A stretch of 64,000 bases of DNA from Algoriphagus locisalis (GTDB lineage: Bacteria; Bacteroidota; Bacteroidia; Cytophagales; Cyclobacteriaceae): NCBI RefSeq assembly GCF_900116615.1, contig NZ_FPBF01000005.1, forward strand, positions 193,552-257,551, given 5' to 3'. This document shows, in pieces, positions 16,897 to 26,182 of this stretch. The translations under genes were made by a program, and so were the position numbers. The notes under the pieces are model-generated. The model did no database searches, was not told where the DNA came from, and saw nothing but the letters and a program-made list of their open reading frames with translations. Position 1 is the first letter of the stretch; each line of letters begins with the position of its first letter.

Positions 16897-17310
16897 TTAG
16901 GACTGAAACCATTTGATCAAGCGGCAGGTATTGGTGCCCTTCGTCGAGTCAAACTCAATTTCATCCATGATCTTCTTGACCAAAATTATGCCTAAACCTC
17001 CTTTTCGCTTATCTCCTTTTACTTTATTCAGGTCAGGAACCTCATAATCGAGCATATTGAAAGCCTTACCTTCATCGGTAATCTCAAAAATCAATTTGCC
17101 GGGATTTTGTTTGATATCAAGCTGTATGTAATCCAATGCATTACAGTTGTGTGAATGGATAATCAGATTTGCACACACCTCTTCCACTGCCAGAATAAGC
17201 TGCAACTGGTCGATGTCAGACAGCTGTAGCTCTCCTAGGGTCTTCTTTAGAAAGACCCGTAGCTCCGAGAGTGCGGTAGTTTGACAAGATATTTTCATCT
17301 GGTGTATCAT
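16897..17310 (-). CDS. RsbW/SpoIIAB-like anti-sigma factor kinase
   Basis: 137 residues with the HATPase fold: N-box EEVCANLIIHSHN (about 47-59), G1 region EITDEGKAFNM, and G2 region GGLGIILVKKIMDEIEF (about 103-119). Proteins of this kind bind a sigma factor or another target and phosphorylate a STAS antagonist on serine. The gene lies one base after the STAS gene stop and follows the phosphatase gene, giving a complete partner-switching set. No sigma factor gene is near, so the final target is unknown. Start at the ATG 17310; a second ATG four codons later is also possible. Confidence 0.88.
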   Translation of the reverse strand: MIHQMKISCQTTALSELRVFLKKTLGELQLSDIDQLQLILAVEEVCANLIIHSHNCNALDYIQLDIKQNPGKLIFEITDEGKAFNMLDYEVPDLNKVKGDKRKGGLGIILVKKIMDEIEFDSTKGTNTCRLIKWFQS

Positions 17311-17311
17311 T

Positions 17312-17644
17312 TCAGCTATTCAACGCAGCTTTTTTGTTGGGATAAATACTCATCAACTGATCTAATCCCAAAATCTTAAACACTTCATATACTCTGTCGG
17401 AAAGAGAATAGATTTTTAGCTCAATTTCTTTTTCCTGAAAATCCTCCAAATAAGACATAAACACCCCTAATCCGGCTGAAGAAATATACTCCAAGCCTGA
17501 TCCGTCAACTAAAATAGAATTACTTCCATCTGCAACCATTTTAGTAATTGCTTCATCAAGTATCACTGAGTTGCTGGCATCTACTTCACCCTGCAGTAAT
17601 AAAATTGTATGGCCGTTCTCTTCTTGGGTTTCTATGGTTAGCAT
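17312..17644 (-). CDS. STAS domain anti-sigma factor antagonist
   Basis: 110 residues, a single STAS domain of the SpoIIAA/RsbV type. The conserved segment LVDGSGLEYISSAGLGVF (45-62) holds the predicted phosphoacceptor, Ser56 or Ser55 (position inferred from the family). When unphosphorylated it would bind the neighbouring RsbW-like kinase and free its partner. It is placed between phosphatase (3 bp gap) and kinase (1 bp gap), so the three are translated from one message. Confidence 0.92.
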   Translation of the reverse strand: MLTIETQEENGHTILLLQGEVDASNSVILDEAITKMVADGSNSILVDGSGLEYISSAGLGVFMSYLEDFQEKEIELKIYSLSDRVYEVFKILGLDQLMSIYPNKKAALNS

Positions 17645-17647
17645 TTT

Positions 17648-19726
17648 TTAGCTTGCTTTATTTTTTTGGGTAAATTTCACTACCATCATCGAATAATCAT
17701 CATCTATTAATCGCTGTCCGCCTACAAAACTATGCAGAGCTTCTATGATTTTAGTCTGAATTTCCAGAGGAGTGAGTTCGTTGTAAACTTCTAACAGCGT
17801 CCTGACACGCTCATATCCAAACTGCTGGGAACTGTCATTTTTTGCTTCTACTATACCATCCGTGAATAAGACTAAGACATCTCCGGGGTGATACATTAAT
17901 GTCCTTTCCACAACGTGATTTTGATAGTGCATGTTTCTTAAAATGCCCAGACCCAAGCCATCAATCTCCAAATACTCTGATTTGTTCAATCTTTTCTTGT
18001 GAATCAGCGTGGGTACATGACCTGCACGGGAATGACAGATGGTTTGTTTTGCTGTGTTGATAATAAATATCGATGCGGTAATGAAATGGTTTCGTTCAAG
18101 ACATTTACTCAGGGCTGAATTTGCCTTAATCATAAAGTCTGAAGGACTGAGATCCAGTTGTATCAAACTTTGAAAAATACCCTTCATCTGAGACATATGA
18201 AAGGCAGCAGAAGTTCCTTTGCCGGATACATCACCTATGATTAACACATACCTATCTTCGTCAAGCTGGTAGGTGTCGTAATAATCCCCGCCGACCTCAT
18301 CCGCGGCATTGGAAAAAGCACAAATTTCAAAAAACTCATTGTGGTCCAGCTGGGTAGGAAGAAGGGATTTCTGTACCCGCTGCGCGATTTTCAATTCTTC
18401 CTGGTAGCGTTCGTTCTGAATGGCTTGATTTAGCAGCCGATGGTTTTCAACCGCAATACAGGCTTGCCTCCCAAAGGTGCTAATGATATTCAGCATTTCC
18501 TTGTTGAATCCATCCCGCACCTCTTTGCAAAGCACAATTTTACCGATGACCGATTTGTTGATTACCAAAGGAACCAGGAGAATGGACTCATATTTTGGAT
18601 GAACGATCCTGAGATTTATTGGGCTTAGATTGTCAGGTCGCTTTTCTGATTCCCATTCCTGAACCGTTTTTTGCGGTTCGATCAACGCTGAAATTTCTTC
18701 TCTGGTCTTCCGATCAATAAACCTCTCCTGAAAATACCCTTCGGGAAACTCATCGCTTTTCATGGCCAGCCAAGCTGCATCTGCGTAAGCCGCACTCATA
18801 CAGGAGTCCATTAGAATATCCAGTACTTGCTCCTCATTCTCTTCAGGCTGAATCGATTGACTCAATCGCTGGAAATTGATCGCTTCAGTTAGCTTTTGCT
18901 CGAAAACGGAGGAAGTTGGGAGGTTGAAAAGTGTGACCAAAAAGCTCAGAACTGCATAAACCAATACAAACCAAAAAAGTGAAATCAGGAATAAATTACC
19001 CATCAGATTAGCAGGGTAATCGTATTCTAGGTCCACAGAGACTGTGTACCACAGGATGTATCCTATAGCCGCAATGATGATGGCAAGAAAAAGGAGTGAT
19101 TTCCACTTTTCTTTGAAAGTCAAATAAGGAATCCACTTCAAATTAGTAGAAAGGATCACTGCCAAAATTCCAAGCAGAACTAGCCCGAAAAAGAAGCTGT
19201 AATCATAGGCTTCTCTATCGAAAAACACTAAAAACATAGCTATCAGTAGCGCTATTTCATATGCCTGCCATTGTTTTACTACACGCTTAGCTTTTTGGTA
19301 AAGGATGAGGTGCTGCCACAACAGTGAGGTGGAAATCAAAAAAATCGTCATCAGCCCAAAGCGAACGTGGTAAAAGAACGTTTTGAGAAATGGGTCATCT
19401 GCCAGCTTACTTTCGCCAAGGGAACCGTAAAATAATCCAATGATTAAATAAACAGCAACAGCAAAAATCCCAGTCGATGCACCTCTCCAGATCAGATTGA
19501 GGAAGTCGCTTTGGGTACTTTTGTTAATCGAATATTTATAAAAACTGTAAACCGTGATGAAATAGAGGGTTTGCAAGATCCAGGTGAATTCAATGGCTAT
19601 GCCTGAATCCATTTCATTGAGGAGACCGACCAGCCTCACCAAATCCACAAATAGCAAAGCCAGCCATACTAGGATGGCGAGCAGCAAGCTTAGCTTTCCG
19701 ATATGGATTTGCGGTAGTTTGATCAT
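17648..19726 (-). CDS. Membrane-bound SpoIIE-type protein phosphatase with GAF domain
   Basis: 692 residues. Seven or eight membrane helices cover about 12-265. A GAF-like sensor region follows (about 285-425), then a PP2C/SpoIIE phosphatase domain (about 450-690) with metal-binding segments EVGGDYYDTY, LIIGDVSGKGTSAAF, LVLFTDGIVEAKN and DDDYSMMVVKF all present. It should dephosphorylate the STAS protein encoded directly downstream, linking a membrane or GAF-bound signal to the partner switch. The architecture is like RsbU/RsbP but with a polytopic membrane sensor. Confidence 0.9.
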   Translation of the reverse strand: MIKLPQIHIGKLSLLLAILVWLALLFVDLVRLVGLLNEMDSGIAIEFTWILQTLYFITVYSFYKYSINKSTQSDFLNLIWRGASTGIFAVAVYLIIGLFYGSLGESKLADDPFLKTFFYHVRFGLMTIFLISTSLLWQHLILYQKAKRVVKQWQAYEIALLIAMFLVFFDREAYDYSFFFGLVLLGILAVILSTNLKWIPYLTFKEKWKSLLFLAIIIAAIGYILWYTVSVDLEYDYPANLMGNLFLISLFWFVLVYAVLSFLVTLFNLPTSSVFEQKLTEAINFQRLSQSIQPEENEEQVLDILMDSCMSAAYADAAWLAMKSDEFPEGYFQERFIDRKTREEISALIEPQKTVQEWESEKRPDNLSPINLRIVHPKYESILLVPLVINKSVIGKIVLCKEVRDGFNKEMLNIISTFGRQACIAVENHRLLNQAIQNERYQEELKIAQRVQKSLLPTQLDHNEFFEICAFSNAADEVGGDYYDTYQLDEDRYVLIIGDVSGKGTSAAFHMSQMKGIFQSLIQLDLSPSDFMIKANSALSKCLERNHFITASIFIINTAKQTICHSRAGHVPTLIHKKRLNKSEYLEIDGLGLGILRNMHYQNHVVERTLMYHPGDVLVLFTDGIVEAKNDSSQQFGYERVRTLLEVYNELTPLEIQTKIIEALHSFVGGQRLIDDDYSMMVVKFTQKNKAS

Positions 19727-19847
19727 GGATGCGCTGCCACAATAATACTCATTCAGATTGGAAAATAGTGAAGGTAGCTAGCTTACCGAAGATAGTCAGA
19801 TGTTAAAAAGTGTAAATAAAAAACTCCCAACAATTAATCTCAAGGGA

Positions 19848-20171
19848 TTACATGCAAACCAAATCATCAATCACATTAACTCCGTATTTTTCTTCGATGA
19901 GCGAGATGACTTTACTCTTGTTCATCAGTAGTTCCTTTTTGATTGGCCCTGAGCTAATTTTCACAAAAAGTTTTTTGTCTTTTATAAACACAGAAGAAGT
20001 TCGATCGGCAATTGTTTTTCCAACGATTTCAGGCCAGTCATGAACCAATGACTTTTCTTTGAATTTTCCCTCTAAGCGGTATGCTTTGAGCAGATCGTTA
20101 AAAGCCGACTCAAGTGGTGCTACCTCTTTTTTTCTACTAAAATATCCGTCTCCCGCCATATTTGTCATCAT
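19848..20171 (-). CDS. DUF721 protein, DciA-like
   Basis: About 107 residues from the ATG at 20171; ATGs at 20168 and 20159 are alternatives, and the last gives the typical start AGDGYFSRKK. The fold core FNDLLKAYRLEGKFKEKSL, VHDWPEIVGKTIADRTSSVF, KLFVKISSGPIKKELLMN is the DUF721 pattern. DUF721 includes DciA, the ancestral loader/operator of the DnaB replicative helicase in bacteria without DnaC (family knowledge). Its start almost touches the hemW stop on the same strand. Confidence 0.85.
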   Translation of the reverse strand: MMTNMAGDGYFSRKKEVAPLESAFNDLLKAYRLEGKFKEKSLVHDWPEIVGKTIADRTSSVFIKDKKLFVKISSGPIKKELLMNKSKVISLIEEKYGVNVIDDLVCM

Positions 20172-20172
20172 C

Positions 20173-21294
20173 TTATACAAAAAGTGCTGCTGCAATACTA
20201 TCTGCCAGCAGTTTTCCACTTTTGCTCAAAGATAGGTTTTTATCCTTCCAAACGAGCCAGCCTTCGGAATCCATCTGTGATAAAATGACTTTTCTGGTAG
20301 TCAAGAGATCTTGACCAAAAACCCGGGATATTTCATCAAAGTCAATTCCCCACAGCGTTCGCAGACCTGTAAGCATGTATTCATTCAGCCGCTCATCTTG
20401 GGACAGGTTATCCACCACAAATGGTAAGGTTCTGTTTTCCACACTTTTCAGATAAAGGGAATTATTTGACGGATTTGCCCCTCTATTTTGTCCATCATAA
20501 GAATGTGCACTGGGGCCTATGCCCAAATAGGGAACGCCTTTCCAGTAATTCGTATTGTGAAGGGCGAATTGCTCCGGCTTGCCAAAGTTAGATACCTCGT
20601 ATTGGACATATCCAGCCTTTTCTGTCAGCTCTTGAAGTATTTCAAATTGCTCCGCCACAAAATCCTCTTCAGCGGGCTTGAATTCGCCTTTTTTCATCCA
20701 GGTTCCGAGTGCGGTTTTTGGCTCTACGGTAAGCGCATAGCTGGAAATATGTCCCGGGTTCTGTTTGATTGCCTCTGATAAATCCCGCTGCCAAAGCGAA
20801 TGGTCTGGCTGGGGAAAACCGTAGATTAAATCCAGACTGAATTTTTCAAAACCTACTTTTCTAGCTTTTGCAATCGCAGACTTGGACTCTTCTGCCGTAT
20901 GAGCTCGATTATAGAATTTCAAAACTTCCTCATCAAAGCTTTGTATTCCCAGACTCAGGCGATCAATGCCGAGACTTTTCCAGGCACCTAACGTATTTTC
21001 AATCAAATCATCTGGATTTGCCTCTAGGGTGACTTCTCGCCAATCCGAATTGAAAGTCATGGCAATCCGATCCAATATCTTTTCAATCAAGAGCGGAGGT
21101 AAAAGAGAAGGCGTTCCTCCTCCGAAATAGACTGTTTCCACTTTCTTGTCTAGCAGGTAATCGGCCCTCAATTCAATTTCCCGGCAGATCATATCAGTCA
21201 TCTGATCTATTCGGTCAAGATTTGTGCTGAAGTGGAAATCGCAATAATGGCATGCCTGCCTGCAAAAAGGAACGTGGATGTATATGCCAGCCAA
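20173..21294 (-). CDS. hemW: Radical SAM haem chaperone HemW
   Basis: 373 residues. The radical SAM cluster motif is Cys11-x3-Cys15-x2-Cys18 followed by Asp-Phe (PFCRQACHYCDF). The Phe at position 20, in place of the extra Cys of HemN, and the short length point to HemW rather than oxygen-independent coproporphyrinogen oxidase. YFGGGTPSLL (about 56-65), EANPDD and the HemN C-terminal domain (GWLVWKDKNLSLSKSGKLLADS near the end) are present, the last given only by position: about 345-366. HemW inserts haem into target proteins. The gene is divergent from the BamA-like gene. Confidence 0.9.
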   Translation of the reverse strand: MAGIYIHVPFCRQACHYCDFHFSTNLDRIDQMTDMICREIELRADYLLDKKVETVYFGGGTPSLLPPLLIEKILDRIAMTFNSDWREVTLEANPDDLIENTLGAWKSLGIDRLSLGIQSFDEEVLKFYNRAHTAEESKSAIAKARKVGFEKFSLDLIYGFPQPDHSLWQRDLSEAIKQNPGHISSYALTVEPKTALGTWMKKGEFKPAEEDFVAEQFEILQELTEKAGYVQYEVSNFGKPEQFALHNTNYWKGVPYLGIGPSAHSYDGQNRGANPSNNSLYLKSVENRTLPFVVDNLSQDERLNEYMLTGLRTLWGIDFDEISRVFGQDLLTTRKVILSQMDSEGWLVWKDKNLSLSKSGKLLADSIAAALFV

Positions 21295-21340
21295 AGTGAA
21301 TTCTATTATTTTGCGAATATAACCATTCCCAGAGATCCCT

Positions 21341-23044
21341 TTGAAAACCTACCTTTTGGCATCCTTTCTTTTTTTTCTTGCCGGAGGACAGCTTTGCAAA
21401 GCTCAGGATGCCAATTGGATCAATTGGGCTACCGATCCAGTTCAGCAAACAGCTGATTGGACTTCATTTGCCGACAAAGTCGAAAGAAAGAAATACTTAG
21501 ACTCGCTTAGTCAGTCATTTCAAAACCTGGGATATCTTTCTCTTTTTCTGGAAAAGGAAGAAATATCAACTGATTCTCTGATCGTAAGGCTTATTCTTGG
21601 TGAAAAGTATGGGTGGGAATCCATTTCACCGGGGAATGTTCCTGAAGAATTCTTTAGGAATATTAGTCCTGTGACTGCGGAATACACCTCAGCTGCCAGG
21701 TGGATGCGTGAAGTTATTTCTAAAGCGGAGAACAATGGTTTTCCTTTCGCGCAAGTCAAACTCGATAGTATCCTTCGTAAAGGAAATTTTCTTTCGGCAG
21801 TTTTCAGATACGATTCGGGACCTTTGATTCTTTGGGACAGCCTTAAGGTAGCAGGCGATACGAAAACCCAAGAAAGGTATGTGCAAAATATTACAGGGAT
21901 CCGACCCGGTCTGCCTTTTTCCCAAAAGCAACTTGACGTTGCCTCCGAGGTTCTAGCTCGATCAGCTTATTTTGTCCAGACAGAACCTCCTCGGCTGGAT
22001 TTTCAAGTAAAAAAAGCACAACCGACCTTTACCTTGAGGGATCGGAATACCAATGTTTTGGATGGGGTAATAGGCTTGCTGCCAAATGAGAATGAGCCTG
22101 GGAAGATGCTCATTACAGGTCAATTAGATGTGGAATTGTATCATCTGGGAGGGAAAGGCCGAGATGTGGCGCTCCACTGGAAGCGTTTGAATATCGCCAC
22201 CCAATCTTTAGATATTTCTGCCAAAGAGTCCTTTTTATTCAATTCTCCTTTAGACGTAAGTGTAGGATTCAGCCTGCTCAAGCAAGATTCTACTTTTCTA
22301 AATAGACACTTGAGTTTAGACTTTGGGTATCACCTGAGTCAAACTAGCTATCTCCGGTTTTTTACGCGCAGGCAATCCAGCGATGTGCTTGACACCGAGG
22401 CGTATGATGCCATGACCGAATTACCTGACGTGGCCGATTACCGCTGGAACCAATATGGGGTGGGATGGTCTTGGGATAGGAGAGATTCTCCGTTTTTCTC
22501 CAGAAGAGGTTTTCTGCTTAGCAGTGAGTTTGCCTTGGGCAATAAAAGAATTCTGGAGAATACAGGTTTTCCTCCTGAGGTGTACGAGAATCTTGACTTA
22601 AGTAGTCCGCAATACCTGGGCATGATGGATATAGAAAAACATATTTACATCAAACCGACTTGGGGGATGTGGCTGAAAGGAAGTGGAGGTTTTACCCAAA
22701 ATCAAAACCTACTTCTAAATGATCTTTTTAGGTTGGGGGGTCTAAAAAGTATCCGTGGCTTTAATGAGAACTACTTTTTTGCTAAATCTTATGGGTATCT
22801 ATCTATGGAACAAAGACTTTTTTTTGGAGAAAATTCATTTCTAATGGTTTTTGCTGACTTTGGCATTCTGGAAAACCCGTACTTTGCGGCTTCCATCGAT
22901 AAGCCGGTTTCCTTTGGTGCAGGAATCAATCTTGACACCGGGACCGGTAATTTTAGATTTATTTATGGAGTTGGAAAATCAAATCTTCAACCTTTACAAT
23001 TCTCCTATTCTAGGATACATTTTGGCTATCTAGCCAGATTTTGA
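21341..23044 (+). CDS. BamA/TamA-like outer membrane protein
   Basis: 567 residues, starting at a TTG (no ATG gives the signal peptide) with signal YLLASFLFFLAGGQLCKAQ. POTRA-like repeats occupy about 45-215, for example SFQNLGYLSLFLE and ILRKGNFLSAVFRYD. The C-terminal 16-stranded barrel covers about 225-567, with GGLKSIRGFNENYF (the conserved RGF motif of Omp85 strands) and an ending in HFGYLARF, whose terminal Phe is the usual Bam recognition signal. It is smaller than BamA and closer to TamA or patatin-less Omp85 proteins. It probably inserts or moves proteins across the outer membrane. The DUF4271 gene follows directly. Confidence 0.85.
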   Translation: MKTYLLASFLFFLAGGQLCKAQDANWINWATDPVQQTADWTSFADKVERKKYLDSLSQSFQNLGYLSLFLEKEEISTDSLIVRLILGEKYGWESISPGNVPEEFFRNISPVTAEYTSAARWMREVISKAENNGFPFAQVKLDSILRKGNFLSAVFRYDSGPLILWDSLKVAGDTKTQERYVQNITGIRPGLPFSQKQLDVASEVLARSAYFVQTEPPRLDFQVKKAQPTFTLRDRNTNVLDGVIGLLPNENEPGKMLITGQLDVELYHLGGKGRDVALHWKRLNIATQSLDISAKESFLFNSPLDVSVGFSLLKQDSTFLNRHLSLDFGYHLSQTSYLRFFTRRQSSDVLDTEAYDAMTELPDVADYRWNQYGVGWSWDRRDSPFFSRRGFLLSSEFALGNKRILENTGFPPEVYENLDLSSPQYLGMMDIEKHIYIKPTWGMWLKGSGGFTQNQNLLLNDLFRLGGLKSIRGFNENYFFAKSYGYLSMEQRLFFGENSFLMVFADFGILENPYFAASIDKPVSFGAGINLDTGTGNFRFIYGVGKSNLQPLQFSYSRIHFGYLARF

Positions 23045-23046
23045 GT

Positions 23047-24168
23047 ATGAAAAAATTGATCAGCAAGTCAATACTACTAATCACCCTTCTTTTGGCGATA
23101 GGTAACGTGTCATTTTCTCAGGTTTTGGAAGATTACAATCCTAAGTGGCAGGAGGGAGAAAGAGAGACTTGGTTTAGTTCAAATGACCGATTAATTTTGG
23201 AATTGGATTTGGAAACATTTCCTTTGGCTTATTTTTCATTTGAATTTCCAGATCATTCTGTGGTTTTCGTAGGAGAGAAACTCTGGTTTTTTACAGATCA
23301 GGATACAGCCTTCACTGAGCAAGTAGAGGTGCTCAAGCAGGAGTTTCCTGAATCGAATGTGAGTCTTACGGTTTTTAAAAATGGCATTTCTTCTGAACAA
23401 GCTAGTGTAAGGAAAATTTTGAAATCTGAGCCTATAGAATCTAGTGCCAATACAATAGGGTTGGTTTCTGAAAAAAGAAATTTGAACAGACAAGGTGTTC
23501 GCGATTTTTTTATCGTAGGGATGATTACTTGTTTGCTGATGATTACGCTTTATAAGTCGGCGTATCCATTCATTTTTGCCATGATGATCAAACCTATTTC
23601 CTTGCTTAATGCAGAAGATTTTTCTGAAAGTGGGAGTTTGCAGAAGTTTTTTTCGGGTGATATTCTGTTGTATGTATATATAGTAAATATGCTTTTGTCC
23701 CTAGCCATGGTTACGGCTATGGTTGTTTTTCGTCAAGAATGGCTAGAGTTGAGGCTAGAATTAAGTTTTAAGACCTTAATAGCCTTATGGCTTTTAGGTT
23801 CTCTATTGCTATTGATTTTGACTATACTGAAGTTTACGGCCATTAGAATTTTATCATATTTGTTTGATTTGGGGAAATTGGAATTCGCTCACTTCTTTTA
23901 CTTACTCCGGCTTGTAGTGATAGCCACCATTTTTTTGATTTTAGTCTGTGCGTTTTTTTTACTAAATGAATTTTCAGCAATTAAAATGGCATTGGAAGCT
24001 TCATTTGCAGGTTTTTTCTGGATATATATAGTAGGGATACTAGGCTTGTTTCTAATTATGGTGAATAGACTGGGCTTTAAGAAATATCATTTATTTACTT
24101 ACCTTTGCATCGCAGAATTGGTGCCCTTTTTAATCTTGGCCAAATTGGTGCTTGATTTGGGTTATTGA
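23047..24168 (+). CDS. DUF4271 membrane protein
   Basis: 373 residues from the ATG at 23047, two bases after the BamA-like stop. A signal peptide (SILLITLLLAIGNVSFSQ) is followed by a soluble extracytoplasmic part (about 30-155), then about six membrane helices (about 157-373), for example FFIVGMITCLLMITLYK. This is the DUF4271 pattern, found in Bacteroidota and of unknown function. The neighbour downstream is hemD, 32 bp away. Since type IX secretion genes follow, a role in the envelope is plausible, but nothing in the sequence proves it. Confidence 0.85.
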   Translation: MKKLISKSILLITLLLAIGNVSFSQVLEDYNPKWQEGERETWFSSNDRLILELDLETFPLAYFSFEFPDHSVVFVGEKLWFFTDQDTAFTEQVEVLKQEFPESNVSLTVFKNGISSEQASVRKILKSEPIESSANTIGLVSEKRNLNRQGVRDFFIVGMITCLLMITLYKSAYPFIFAMMIKPISLLNAEDFSESGSLQKFFSGDILLYVYIVNMLLSLAMVTAMVVFRQEWLELRLELSFKTLIALWLLGSLLLLILTILKFTAIRILSYLFDLGKLEFAHFFYLLRLVVIATIFLILVCAFFLLNEFSAIKMALEASFAGFFWIYIVGILGLFLIMVNRLGFKKYHLFTYLCIAELVPFLILAKLVLDLGY

Positions 24169-24200
24169 TTTCGAAAATCACCAAAAGGAATAATAGAAGC

Positions 24201-24974
24201 ATGAGCACAGCTACCAAAGACAGGTTTAGACCAGTAAAAAGTATCCTAGTATCTCAACCAGCCCCTGCGGGCGCAAATTCTCCCTATGTGCAGTTGGCGG
24301 AGAAATACAATTTGAAGATTGATTTTCGTCAATTTATAAAGGTTGAGCCAGTAGTGCCAAAGGAATTCCGCAAGCAGAAGATTGATATTTTAAAACATAC
24401 TGCTGTGATTTTCACCAGCCGTAATGCTATAGATCATTTCTTTGCGATCTGTAAGGATTTCAAAATCGAGATGCCTGCAGATATGAAGTATTTCTGTATA
24501 TCGGACCAAACTGCTCACTACCTTCAAAAATACATTGTAATCCGAAAGCGTAAATTATTCGTAGGTCAGAAGACAGCGCAGGATTTATTTGATTACTTCA
24601 AGAAACATAAATCAGAAAAGTATTTATTTCCTTGCTCGGATATCCGTAAAGACGATATTCCTGAATACATGGAAAAAAATGGGATTGCCTTTACCGAAGC
24701 TATCATTTATCATACCTTAGAAGCTGATTTATCTGATTTGGCTGATGTGAAATATGATATCTTGGCCTTTTTCAGTCCTTCTGGGATCAAATCACTGAAA
24801 ATAAACTTCCCGGATTTCGAACAGGGCAATACGCGCATAGCTGCATTTGGCCCCACGACAGCCCAGGCTGTTAGAGATTTGGATTTGATTTTGGATATTG
24901 AAGCACCTATGCCAAATGCCCCAAGCATGACCGGAGCATTGGAGCTTTATATAAAAAAGGCAAATAATTTGTAA
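24201..24974 (+). CDS. hemD: Uroporphyrinogen-III synthase
   Basis: 257 residues from the ATG at 24201; the frame opens upstream with TTG codons, but the ATG gives the family N-terminus (KSILVSQPAP). HemD closes hydroxymethylbilane to uroporphyrinogen III. Family segments are VIFTSRNAIDHFF (about 64-76), FCISDQTAHYL, KYLFPCSDIRKDDIPEYM and YDILAFFSPSGIKSL, with the typical two-lobed layout. HemD is poorly conserved overall, but these anchor motifs are good. It is co-directional with DUF4271 and precedes the porP-gld block. Confidence 0.88.
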   Translation: MSTATKDRFRPVKSILVSQPAPAGANSPYVQLAEKYNLKIDFRQFIKVEPVVPKEFRKQKIDILKHTAVIFTSRNAIDHFFAICKDFKIEMPADMKYFCISDQTAHYLQKYIVIRKRKLFVGQKTAQDLFDYFKKHKSEKYLFPCSDIRKDDIPEYMEKNGIAFTEAIIYHTLEADLSDLADVKYDILAFFSPSGIKSLKINFPDFEQGNTRIAAFGPTTAQAVRDLDLILDIEAPMPNAPSMTGALELYIKKANNL

Positions 24975-25050
24975 AACATAAAACCTAATTCTGTGGTTTT
25001 TCAGTTTAAATTCTTACACTAGTTGAAATGTTAGGCGAAACCACTATAAA

Positions 25051-26034
25051 ATGATTAGAAGAGGCCATTGTATATATTTTTTGAGATATTCATTTCTCCT
25101 GTTTTTCTTTTTTGAGGTTTCTTCGCTGATGGCCCAGCAGGATCCTCAGTTCACCCAGTATATGTATAATGGGATGTATTACAATCCAGCCTTTGCTGGA
25201 AAAGACGGAGGCTATAGATTTTCTGCGTTGCACAGATCACAGTGGTTGAACTATGCCACCAATTCTGGTCAGGGCGGAGCCCCCGTTACGCAATTGGTGA
25301 CCGCTCAGGGAAGGCTTGAAGGGAAAAACATTGGCTATGGATTGACTGCTTTGGCAGTGGACAATATAGGTGCTACCAGTAATCTGGAAATCAATCTTCA
25401 AGGCGCTTATCATAAAAAGCTCAATAGATCTACTTTAAGCTTTGGTGCGTATGTAGGTATGTATTCTAGTTCTTTAGATTATGGTGAGCTCATCGTAGTG
25501 AATCCAGAACCTAATCTTCCCAATTCTGGAAAAGAAAGCCAATTAAATTTCAATTTCGGTGCAGGGTTGTTGCTGGATACGCGTGATTATTATATTGGAC
25601 TAAGTTCCAGACATCTCAATGAACCTAATTTTGATTTTGGTGATGGTTCGTATGCAAATCAATTAAAAAACCATTCCTATTTGCTTTTTGGATATAGAAT
25701 TAGACCAGTAGGACAATTAGTAATTGAGCCTAGTTTTCTATTAAAAACGGTGTCCTTCAATAATTTTTCCTATGAAGCTAGCGTTATTGCTACTCACCAG
25801 AATAAAATTAGTGGGGGGTTCGGATTTAGAGGAGAAGAATCAGTATCATTGATTCTAGGCTATAGCCTTTTACGGAATAATTCTCTGAATTTGGGCTATG
25901 CGTTTGATTTGGTATTTAGTGGAGTAGAGGCTAAATCTCCGACTAGCCACGAACTTATGCTTCGTTATACCTTGTCAAACGTGAGTAGAGAAATTCAAAG
26001 AGTGATACAGAGAACACCAAGATTTAGATTCTGA
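25051..26034 (+). CDS. PorP/SprF family type IX secretion outer membrane protein
   Basis: 327 residues with a signal peptide ending near SSLMAQQ. The mature start QDPQFTQYMYNGMYYNPAFA followed by ALHRSQWLNY is the PorP/SprF signature. The rest is a beta-barrel pattern. PorP-type proteins link type IX secretion components and their surface substrates at the outer membrane. It lies 148 bp upstream of gldK, matching the porP-K-L-M-N order of other Bacteroidota, and is very likely part of that locus. The sequence cannot tell whether it is the core PorP or one of the many SprF paralogues. Confidence 0.9.
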   Translation: MIRRGHCIYFLRYSFLLFFFFEVSSLMAQQDPQFTQYMYNGMYYNPAFAGKDGGYRFSALHRSQWLNYATNSGQGGAPVTQLVTAQGRLEGKNIGYGLTALAVDNIGATSNLEINLQGAYHKKLNRSTLSFGAYVGMYSSSLDYGELIVVNPEPNLPNSGKESQLNFNFGAGLLLDTRDYYIGLSSRHLNEPNFDFGDGSYANQLKNHSYLLFGYRIRPVGQLVIEPSFLLKTVSFNNFSYEASVIATHQNKISGGFGFRGEESVSLILGYSLLRNNSLNLGYAFDLVFSGVEAKSPTSHELMLRYTLSNVSREIQRVIQRTPRFRF

Positions 26035-26182
26035 AATCAAGTTGAAAATCAGCTAGAATAGTGATAGTTGTGAATAACCAAATATTATCAAATCCTCATA
26101 TTTTGGCAGGTTATTTGCATTATTGTGCCAAATTCAGCTAAATTTCGAATCTTGAAAATATTTTACACTGCGTAATTATTTG

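Noticed and set aside
20173-21294. Oxygen-independent coproporphyrinogen oxidase (HemN)
   Set aside because: The motif is CxxxCxxCDF without the extra Cys, and the protein is about 80 residues shorter than HemN; HemW fits.
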